Shown piece by piece: positions 1 through 5,341 of a stretch of DNA of 13,823 nucleotides; position 1 is the stretch's first letter; each line of letters begins with the position of its first letter. A program made the translations under genes and the position numbers. The notes under the pieces are model-generated. The model did no database searches. It had not been told where the DNA came from and saw only the letters and a list, made by a program, of their open reading frames with translations. The stretch lies in the NCBI GenBank assembly GCA_043818215.1, contig JBDRGC010000468.1:1-13823 (forward strand), read 5' to 3'. The stretch is from JBDRGC01 sp043818215 (GTDB lineage: Bacteria > Chloroflexota > Anaerolineae > Anaerolineales > UBA11858).

Positions 1-127
1 TCATCCGCGTTCTATTTTTGTGCATTTGGTTATAGCCTGAGTATTTACTCGCCCACTCAATCAGCGCTTTCAAATGAAATGAAACACACCCATAACAGAC
101 TGAACACGGTCAGAAAATAGTACCCGG

Positions 128-188
128 ATATCACGGATCAATACAGATTTTCTGTTTTCATCCGTGTTTTTCCGTCAAATCCGTGTCC
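128..188. repeat. Imperfect CACGGAT/ATCCGTG intergenic hairpin repeat
   Basis: CACGGAT at 132-138 pairs with ATCCGTG at 160-166, and a second atccgtg word follows near 180. The words match those in the larger inverted repeats at 8513-8608 and 11244-11366, so this is probably a decayed member of the same family. Confidence 0.5.
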
Positions 189-232
189 AAAAAATAAATA
201 CTTTATGTCCGTTTTGAGTATAACAAATGGCA

Positions 233-261
233 TTGACAAATGAGAGCTTAAGGAGTATCTT
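233..261 (+). promoter_or_regulatory. Predicted sigma-70-type promoter of the feo operon
   Basis: TTGACA at 233-238 is a perfect -35 box. It is followed by a 17-base spacer and TATCTT at 256-261 as the -10 box. Transcription would start near 268, about 50 bases before the GTG start of the regulator gene, giving a short leader. No other promoter is evident before the Feo genes, which are packed tightly enough to share this one. Confidence 0.55.
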
Positions 262-309
262 AGGGACAGCCATATAATTTACGACATATATCTTATGGCG
301 CACCTAAGG
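247..309. promoter_or_regulatory. Candidate metalloregulator operator heptads
   Basis: Four related heptads cluster around the promoter: CTTAAGG (247-253), CTTAGGG (259-265, overlapping the -10 box), CTTATGG (292-298), and CCTAAGG (303-309), which is the same kind of word on the other strand. The first two are 12 bases apart. DtxR/IdeR boxes have TTAGG half-sites, so binding by the adjacent DtxR-family protein is a reasonable inference. No full canonical 19-bp DtxR box is visible. Confidence 0.3.
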
Positions 310-317
310 AGAGCGTT

Positions 318-965
318 GTGACCGAAAGCGAAGAAATGTATTTGATCACCATTGCCCAGTTGAGCGAGGACGGGATGGCTGGGCCGATCCCACTATCCCG
401 GTTGGCAGAGGAACTCTCCGTATTGCCTGTTTCAGTCAACCAGATGATCCACAAAATGGACGAGACCGGGATGGTACGTTACAGCCCCTACAAAGGCGTG
501 GAATTGACGCCGAAAGGCCGCCAGATTGCCGCGCGGATGCTGCGCTTGCGCCGTTTGTGGGAGGTTTTCCTGGTGGAGAAACTTGGTCTCTCTTTCGAGG
601 AAGCCGATGACCTGGCTTGCCGCATGGAGCATATCACGTCTGATGATGTCGCCGGTCGTCTATCCATTTTCCTCAGGAACCCGGTGATCAGCCCCCACGG
701 GAGGCCGATCCCGCAAGTGGACGGAGAGGCCTGGGCAGCCCCTCCGCAGCCTCTCGACAACCTGAAAGTGGGACAAAGCGGAGTTGTTGTCAGCCTGGAA
801 GCCGACGATGCCACAGGCGCGTTTTTGTCGGGCGAGGGTGTTAGACCAGGAGTGGAAGTATTTATTCTAGGAATCAGTGACAGCGGAGCAAGATTGGTTC
901 AGGCTGGTGAAAAGCAAGTCAGTCTGGCCAATACCGTTGCCGAAAAAATCATGGTTAGAAATTAA
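318..965 (+). CDS. DtxR-family iron-dependent transcriptional regulator with FeoA-like domain
   Basis: 215-residue metal-dependent repressor, expected to sense Fe2+ (or Mn2+) and control the feo genes downstream. The GTG start is supported by TAAGGA at 305-310. The winged helix-turn-helix spans about residues 3-66, the dimerisation/metal domain about 70-135, and an SH3-like FeoA domain about 145-213, as in long DtxR proteins. By alignment to DtxR from memory, the primary-site ligands Met10, Cys102, Glu105 and His106 correspond to Met7, Cys101, Glu104 and His105 here. In the ancillary site, Glu83 is kept as Glu82 but His79 is replaced by Arg78 and His98 by Asp97, so the second metal site may be altered. 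It is the first gene of the operon, and the next ORF begins right after its stop codon. The family is certain; the metal identity is inferred from context. Confidence 0.88.
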   Translation: MTESEEMYLITIAQLSEDGMAGPIPLSRLAEELSVLPVSVNQMIHKMDETGMVRYSPYKGVELTPKGRQIAARMLRLRRLWEVFLVEKLGLSFEEADDLACRMEHITSDDVAGRLSIFLRNPVISPHGRPIPQVDGEAWAAPPQPLDNLKVGQSGVVVSLEADDATGAFLSGEGVRPGVEVFILGISDSGARLVQAGEKQVSLANTVAEKIMVRN

Positions 966-967
966 AT

Positions 968-983
968 GGAGAAGCTATTGATG
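968..983 (+). promoter_or_regulatory. Ribosome binding site that decides the first feoA start
   Basis: GGAG at 968-971 lies nine bases before ATG at 981. The earlier in-frame ATG at 966 directly abuts the upstream stop codon and has no purine-rich site before it. The ATG at 981 is therefore the better start. Confidence 0.55.
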
Positions 984-1229
984 TCATCGAAACAATTACC
1001 CCTCAGCAAATTGAAAGTTGGAGAAAGCGGCGCGATCGTCGCCATCAATATCCGGGGAGCAGCCAGGCGCCGTTTCCTGGATATGGGGTTGGTCACAGGG
1101 GAGACCATCAAAGTGGAACGCGTGGCCCCCCTGGGTGATCCGATAGATTTCGTTATCAAAGGATACCACCTCTCGCTCCGCAAGAGCGAAGCCAGGCAGA
1201 TTCAGGTAGAGATCACAAATGAGCAATAA
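981..1229 (+). CDS. feoA: FeoA family ferrous iron transport protein (first copy)
   Basis: 82-residue cytoplasmic SH3-like protein of the FeoA family, the small partner that modulates FeoB. The diagnostic core is the LDMGLVTGETIKV segment followed by GDPIDFVIKGYHLSLR and a C-terminal basic stretch, which covers nearly the whole protein. An upstream in-frame ATG at 966 would add five residues, but the ribosome binding site favours 981. Its end overlaps the next FeoA gene by 11 bases, which suggests translational coupling. It is typical in length for FeoA (about 75-85 residues). The family call is firm; which of the two FeoA copies binds FeoB cannot be told. Confidence 0.88.
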   Translation: MSSKQLPLSKLKVGESGAIVAINIRGAARRRFLDMGLVTGETIKVERVAPLGDPIDFVIKGYHLSLRKSEARQIQVEITNEQ

Positions 1230-1464
1230 TCACTCACTGCCTTTATCGCTGGCCCCGATTGGACAGGCGGTCAAGCTGATCAGTATTCGAGCCGGAGCAC
1301 AACTGACCCATCGTCTGACGGAAATGGGCCTGACGCCCGGGGTGGAATTAACGGTCATGCAGAACACAGGAGGCCCGCTGGTGGTTTCTGTGCGCGATTC
1401 CCGGCTTGCCCTGGGACGCGGCATGGCGCATAAGATGAGAGTGGAGTTGGTATACACCCCATAG
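1219..1464 (+). CDS. feoA: FeoA family ferrous iron transport protein (second copy)
   Basis: 81-residue second FeoA, clearly divergent from the first copy. The conserved RLTEMGLTPGVELTV turn lies at about residues 32-46 and the RLALGRGMAHKMRV strand at about 62-75. It overlaps the end of the first feoA by 11 bases and has a modest ribosome binding site, AGGTAG at 1204-1209. Tandem FeoA genes are common in anaerobic bacteria. The regulator at 318-965 carries another FeoA-like domain, so three such domains are encoded in one operon. This copy ends 10 bases before the FeoB G-protein gene. Confidence 0.87.
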   Translation: MSNNHSLPLSLAPIGQAVKLISIRAGAQLTHRLTEMGLTPGVELTVMQNTGGPLVVSVRDSRLALGRGMAHKMRVELVYTP

Positions 1465-1474
1465 GAGAAAGCAA

Positions 1475-2005
1475 ATGAAAAAACTGCGTATCGCACTGGC
1501 CGGCAATCCCAACGCCGGTAAAAGCACCATATTCAATGCCTTGACCGGTTCCCGGCAGCACGTGGGCAACTGGCCTGGCAAAACAGTCGAAAAGAAAGAA
1601 GGCAAATTCAAATACGGTGAATACGAGATCGAGGTGGTTGACCTGCCGGGCACTTATAGCTTGAGCGCTTTTTCGCCGGAGGAAGTCATTGCTCGCGATT
1701 TTATCATCGACGAACAACCAGACGTAGTCACGACTGTAGTGGACGCGGCCAATCTGGAGCGCAACCTTTACCTGACTGTCCAGGTTTTGGAGATGGGAAC
1801 TCCCGTAGTGGTAGCCCTCAATATGTCAGATATGGCCGACTCGCGCGGTCTCAAAATCGACCAAAAGATGTTGAGTCGGGCCCTGGGTTCGCCGGTGGTT
1901 CGCACCGTCGCCAGTAAAGGGAAAGGGATCGACCAATTGGTAGACGCCATGATCGAGGCAGCCGAGAAGGGTGGCATCTTGAGCCAATCGAAGGAGGCAG
2001 CATGA
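1475..2005 (+). CDS. feoB: FeoB G-protein (GTPase) domain as a stand-alone protein
   Basis: 176-residue cytosolic GTPase equal to the N-terminal domain of FeoB. G1 is GNPNAGKS at residues 10-17, the G2 threonine lies in the GNWPGKTVE stretch (Thr37), G3 is DLPG at 56-59, G4 is NMSD at 116-119, and G5 is the VASKG region near 145-149. The start is supported by AGGAG at 1463-1467. In most bacteria this domain is fused to the membrane permease. Here the reading frame ends in a TGA that overlaps the ATG of the permease gene (ATGA, 2002-2005), and a strong ribosome binding site precedes that ATG. The split is therefore organised, not a random frameshift. GTP binding and hydrolysis would gate or regulate iron transport by the partner encoded next. 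Confidence 0.92.
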   Translation: MKKLRIALAGNPNAGKSTIFNALTGSRQHVGNWPGKTVEKKEGKFKYGEYEIEVVDLPGTYSLSAFSPEEVIARDFIIDEQPDVVTTVVDAANLERNLYLTVQVLEMGTPVVVALNMSDMADSRGLKIDQKMLSRALGSPVVRTVASKGKGIDQLVDAMIEAAEKGGILSQSKEAA

Positions 2006-3741
2006 GCGCGCACGAATTAGCCTACACCCGGCGAACGGGTTTTGCAATTGACTATGGCCGCGAGATCGAAGAAGAGATCGCACAACTACAGCGCGAGATC
2101 GATAAATACCCCGCTATTCAGCAGCGTTTCCCGGGGCGCTGGCTGGCGTTGCAACTCCTGGAGCAAGACACCGGCATCCAGGGCAGATTAAGGGATATGG
2201 AGAATGGCCCGGCACTATTGACCGAAGTAGATAAGAGCATTATCCACCTGACAGAAGTTTATGGCGACGATCTGGATATCGTCATCGCCGACCACCGCTA
2301 CGGCTGGATCAATGGCATGGTACGCGAAGTAGTGAAAAGGACAGCCCCCGACCGGGTAAATCTTTCAGACCGGATCGACCAAATTGTCACCCACCGCCTG
2401 TTAGGTATTCCCATCTTCTTGATAGCCATGTGGGCCGTTTTCAAATTGACTACTGACGTCTCGGCCCCCTATCTCGATTGGGTGGATGGCGTCATTGGCG
2501 GGCCGATCACCAACTGGGTGATGGCTATTTTGGGTGCCATTGGCGCGGGCGGAACCTGGGTGGAGAGCCTGTTCGTGGACGGTATCATCGCGGGCGTGGG
2601 CGGTGTGCTAGTCTTTGTGCCGGTTCTGATGTTCCTCTACCTGGCCCTGGCACTTTTGGAAGACTCAGGTTATATGGCGCGTGCCGCCTTCGTTATGGAC
2701 CGGTTGATGCACGCCTTGGGGCTGCACGGCAAGAGCTTCCTGCCCATGTTGGTCGGCTTTGGCTGCACGGTGCCGGCTCTTTACGCCACCCGCACCCTGG
2801 AGAACGAAAAAGACCGTATCCTCACCGGACTGTTAGTGCCCTTCATGAGTTGCGGGGCGCGGCTGCCGGTTTATGTGCTCTTTGCGGCCATCTTTTTCCC
2901 GGCCAACGGTAGTGCGGTGGTCTTCAGCATGTACCTGCTCGGCATCTTAACCGCTATCGTGTTGGGCATAATTCTCAAGAACACGGTATTCAAAGGCAAA
3001 GAGTCATCCACCTTTGTGATGGAACTGCCTCCCTACCGCCTGCCAACCTTGAAAGGTATCTGGTTCCATATATGGGAACGCACCAGCGCTTTCGTCCGCA
3101 AGGCCTGGACCATCATCCTGGCTACCAGTATCATCATCTGGCTGCTGATGGCTATCCCGGTGGACGGTGAGGGTGCCTTTGCCGATACCGATGTGAATAA
3201 CAGCGCTTTTGCGACAGTGAATGAGTCCATCGCGCCCGTCTTAGCCCCCCTGGGATTCGACACCTGGGAGGCCAGCGGCGCACTGGTGACCGGCTTCATA
3301 GCCAAAGAAGTGGTCGTCGGCACTATGGCCCAGGTTTACGAGGTGGAAGAAGCCGACGCGGAGGCCGAGCCGACCACTTTCTTCGAGGACGTGGGCGAAA
3401 TCATCACCAGTTTCATCGGCGCCACGGGCGATACGCTCAAATCTCTGCCCCTCATCGTGGGTATCAACCTGTTCGATGAAGAGGAAGAGGAAGAACTCAC
3501 AGACTTGATGCTGGCCGTGCGGGAGGGCTTCGAAACCTCCAGCGGCGGACATGGCGCCCTGGCATCACTGGCCTTCATGGTCTTCGTTCTAATCTACACC
3601 CCCTGCATGGTAGCCGTAGCCGCCGAATGGCAGGAACTGGGCGCCAAATGGACCTGGTTAAGCCTCATCGGGCAATTGCTCCTGGCCTGGCTAATGGCGT
3701 TTGTAGTCTTTCAGGGTGGAAAGCTGTTGGGATTAGGATAA
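2002..3741 (+). CDS. feoB: FeoB membrane permease subunit (lacks the G domain)
   Basis: 579-residue polytopic ferrous iron permease. Residues 1-120 form the soluble helical (GDI-like) linker that normally follows the G domain. Membrane segments start near residue 133. The two FeoB gate motifs are present: GFGCTVPA with Cys255 and the preceding LEDSGYMARAAFVMDR stretch, then FMSCGARLPVY with Cys284. The second half has the usual FIAKEVVVGTMAQVY segment (432-446) and TPCMVAVAAEW (533-543). Acidic insertions sit at about 447-463 and 492-499 and are probably extramembranous. Together with the preceding G protein the pair adds up to 755 residues, the usual size of whole FeoB. The start is set by AAGGAGG at 1991-1997. 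The 3' end runs directly into the period-7 repeat array, and the last codons themselves read GGATTAGGATAA. Confidence 0.93.
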   Translation: MSAHELAYTRRTGFAIDYGREIEEEIAQLQREIDKYPAIQQRFPGRWLALQLLEQDTGIQGRLRDMENGPALLTEVDKSIIHLTEVYGDDLDIVIADHRYGWINGMVREVVKRTAPDRVNLSDRIDQIVTHRLLGIPIFLIAMWAVFKLTTDVSAPYLDWVDGVIGGPITNWVMAILGAIGAGGTWVESLFVDGIIAGVGGVLVFVPVLMFLYLALALLEDSGYMARAAFVMDRLMHALGLHGKSFLPMLVGFGCTVPALYATRTLENEKDRILTGLLVPFMSCGARLPVYVLFAAIFFPANGSAVVFSMYLLGILTAIVLGIILKNTVFKGKESSTFVMELPPYRLPTLKGIWFHIWERTSAFVRKAWTIILATSIIIWLLMAIPVDGEGAFADTDVNNSAFATVNESIAPVLAPLGFDTWEASGALVTGFIAKEVVVGTMAQVYEVEEADAEAEPTTFFEDVGEIITSFIGATGDTLKSLPLIVGINLFDEEEEEELTDLMLAVREGFETSSGGHGALASLAFMVFVLIYTPCMVAVAAEWQELGAKWTWLSLIGQLLLAWLMAFVVFQGGKLLGLG

Positions 3742-3930
3742 AGGAGATTAGAGAGATTAGAGATTAGAGATTAGAGATTAGAGATTAGAGATTAGAGATT
3801 AGAGATTAGAGATGGCAATCTCCAGTCTCCAATCTCCGATCTCCAATCTCCAATCTCCAATCTCCAATCTCCAATCTCCAATCTCCAATCTCCAATCTCC
3901 AATCCCCAATCCCCAGTCCCTAGCCTCCCC
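3742..3930. repeat. Period-7 repeat array with inverted arms
   Basis: The left arm has eight exact AGAGATT heptamers in a row from 3752 to 3807, plus degenerate flanking units. The right arm (3817-3928) has sixteen heptamers, ten of them exactly AATCTCC, the rest single- or few-base variants such as AATCCCC. The arms are nearly complementary: AGAGATT against AATCTCC leaves one mismatch per unit, which is A-C in a plus-strand transcript but G-U in a minus-strand one. The array fills the whole gap between feoB and the feoC-like gene and runs up to two bases from its ATG. It could fold into a long hairpin and modulate read-through, or be a neutral slippage product. Confidence 0.9.
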
Positions 3931-4209
3931 ATGTTAAATCAAATTTTACACGAAATCGAAAACACCCGCGGCACCATCAACATAAGCGACCTCAGCCGCA
4001 AATTGGAGATCGAGCGCAGCGCGCTGGAAGGTATGCTGGCATTCTGGGTGCGAAAAGGCCGCCTGCGAGATGACGACGCGGATTTAGCCGCGGCGATGCC
4101 AACCTGCGCGCCCACCAGTTGTGGCGGCTCCTGTATAGGTGTGGCGGCCTGCCCCTTTGTCGCCAAGATGCCCAAAACGTATTCCATCCCCACACGAAAT
4201 ATTGATTGA
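3931..4209 (+). CDS. feoC: FeoC-like winged-helix protein with four cysteines
   Basis: 92-residue protein matching the FeoC-like family found at the end of feo operons. A winged helix spans about residues 1-45 (LHEIENTRGTINISDLSRKL, then ALEGMLAFWVRKGRL). A cysteine-rich tail follows with Cys59, Cys64, Cys68 and Cys74 (C-x4-C-x3-C-x5-C). FeoC proteins are known to use this kind of loop to hold an oxygen-sensitive iron-sulfur cluster and to bind or protect FeoB. The start agrees with the family N-terminus, but no Shine-Dalgarno precedes it: the upstream bases are the C-rich end of the period-7 array. Translation may be weak, coupled through RNA structure, or independent of a Shine-Dalgarno sequence. 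The neighbouring FeoB subunits make the assignment fairly safe. Confidence 0.78.
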   Translation: MLNQILHEIENTRGTINISDLSRKLEIERSALEGMLAFWVRKGRLRDDDADLAAAMPTCAPTSCGGSCIGVAACPFVAKMPKTYSIPTRNID

Positions 4210-4259
4210 ACGGTCGAATCAATAAACGCACAACCGCGCAGAAACTTGGCCACCGTACA

Positions 4260-4293
4260 AGACCTCCGAGGTCTCCGAAGACCTCGGAGGTCT
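4260..4293. repeat. Perfect 15-bp palindromic stem-loop
   Basis: GACCTCCGAGGTCT (4261-4274) and its exact complement (4279-4292) enclose a CCGA loop, and one more A-T pair closes the base, giving 15 pairs. There is no T-run after it, so it is not a classic intrinsic terminator, though it sits at the end of the feo operon and could stop polymerase or protect the 3' end. Each arm is itself partly palindromic, as in dispersed intergenic palindromes. Confidence 0.85.
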
Positions 4294-4300
4294 GTTATGC

Positions 4301-4329
4301 TTGGCGTCTCTGCGGTATTGCGTTATTAT
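4301..4329 (+). promoter_or_regulatory. Possible promoter for the MBL / NifS-SelD unit
   Basis: TTGGCG (4301-4306) and TATTAT (4324-4329) are separated by 17 bases and match the sigma-70 boxes at four and five of six positions. The -10 box lies less than 20 bases from the start codon, so the leader would be only about 10-13 bases and the ribosome binding site would sit at the transcript's 5' end. This is a weak to moderate candidate. Confidence 0.3.
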
Positions 4330-4347
4330 CTTTTTAGGAGATGACAA

Positions 4348-5340
4348 ATGAACCTCAAACGAAGTGCTGCCACTGGATTGAATCTACTGGCCGGTCTCGC
4401 GGGGGCCGCGCTGGGCGGATTAGCAGCCTGCTTTCACCTGGGACGCCGCCGCGCCGACCGGGTTTGGGCTGGTAGCCGCTATCCCAAACTCGCGGATATG
4501 GGTACGGTGAAACACCTCAGCATCCTGCCTCTGATCGATTGGTACACCGCCCACGCAGGGCTGACGGGCGAGCCGGGAGTCTCGTACCTCGTCCGCGCCA
4601 ACGATACCACCATTCTCTTCGACGTGGGCTTCAACCAGCGCGGGGAACACCCTTCGCCCCTGCTGCGCAATATGCAGGCCCTGGATGTAGACCTAGCCGG
4701 AGTCGACGCGTTACTCATCTCCCACGCCCACTCGGATCACCTGGGGGGCACCTCGCACCAAATGCGGCACACCTTCGGGCTATCGGGGCAGCCGCTTGAC
4801 TTGAATGGTATCCCGGCCTACGTGCCAGAGCCGCTCTCCAACCCGACGGCAAACGCCATCGTGGTGGATCAGCCCCGAATTATTGCTCCCGGCGTCGCCA
4901 CTATGGGACCTATCCCCCGCCAACTCTTCTTCTTCGGCTGGACACCGGAGCAGTCGCTGGCGGTCAACGTGGAGGGCAAGGGCATTGTGCTCATCATCGG
5001 CTGCGGACATCCCACCATTCAGCGCATCATCGCACGGGCGGAAATGCTCTTCGACGAACCCCTCTACGGCCTCGTCGGCGGGCTGCACTACCCGGTAACT
5101 GCCTCGCGGGAGGCGATATTTGGGCTGCCGGCGCAGCAATTCCTGGGCACGGGCAAATGGCCCTGGGACCCCGTCAACGAGGAAGACGTGAGGGCCGCCA
5201 TCGCTTACCTGCAACGCCGCAATCCGCAACTGGTTTCCCTCTCGCCCCATGATAGCTGCGATTGGAGCCTGGATGCCTTCCGCAGCGCCTTCGGTGGGGT
5301 ATATCAAGCTCTGCTGGTCGGGAAGGAGATACTCGTATAA
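4348..5340 (+). CDS. MBL-fold metallohydrolase, DHPS-like class
   Basis: 330-residue metallo-beta-lactamase-fold protein. An N-terminal hydrophobic segment (about residues 10-29) followed by RRR suggests a membrane anchor with the catalytic domain inside the cell, or an uncleaved signal. Metal ligands are visible: HAHSDH at 126-131, His221 in IIGCGH, His247 in VGGLHY, and His301 in LSPHDS. The GCGH and GGLH motifs resemble the class annotated as 7,8-dihydropterin-6-yl-methyl-4-(beta-D-ribofuranosyl)aminobenzene 5'-phosphate synthase-like, whose members mostly have unknown substrates. AGGAG at 4336-4340 supports the start. It ends one base before the NifS-SelD gene, so the two are almost certainly cotranslated and may share a pathway. 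The fold is certain; the substrate is not known, and a selenium-related role is only inferred from position. Confidence 0.85.
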   Translation: MNLKRSAATGLNLLAGLAGAALGGLAACFHLGRRRADRVWAGSRYPKLADMGTVKHLSILPLIDWYTAHAGLTGEPGVSYLVRANDTTILFDVGFNQRGEHPSPLLRNMQALDVDLAGVDALLISHAHSDHLGGTSHQMRHTFGLSGQPLDLNGIPAYVPEPLSNPTANAIVVDQPRIIAPGVATMGPIPRQLFFFGWTPEQSLAVNVEGKGIVLIIGCGHPTIQRIIARAEMLFDEPLYGLVGGLHYPVTASREAIFGLPAQQFLGTGKWPWDPVNEEDVRAAIAYLQRRNPQLVSLSPHDSCDWSLDAFRSAFGGVYQALLVGKEILV

Positions 5341-5341
5341 A

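Larger units (their letters stand above)
1..317. other. Intergenic region upstream of the feo operon
   Basis: I see no gene in this stretch. Bases 1-16 read as the exact reverse complement of 11248-11263, so the left edge is the outer end of another copy of the GCGGATT-type intergenic repeat. Bases 132-138 (CACGGAT) and 160-166 (ATCCGTG) form a small inverted pair of the same word family, followed by further ccgt/atccgtg words to about 187. The promoter and candidate operator of the feo operon occupy about 233-309. Confidence 0.6.

Noticed and set aside
3742..3930. Period-7 array as a CRISPR array
   Set aside because: The unit is seven bases with no spacers between copies, so it is a simple tandem repeat with inverted arms.
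5249..5341. N-terminal extension of the NifS-SelD frame to 5249
   Set aside because: It lies inside the MBL gene, has no ribosome binding site and adds residues before the conserved MPTPIYLDYNATTP start.
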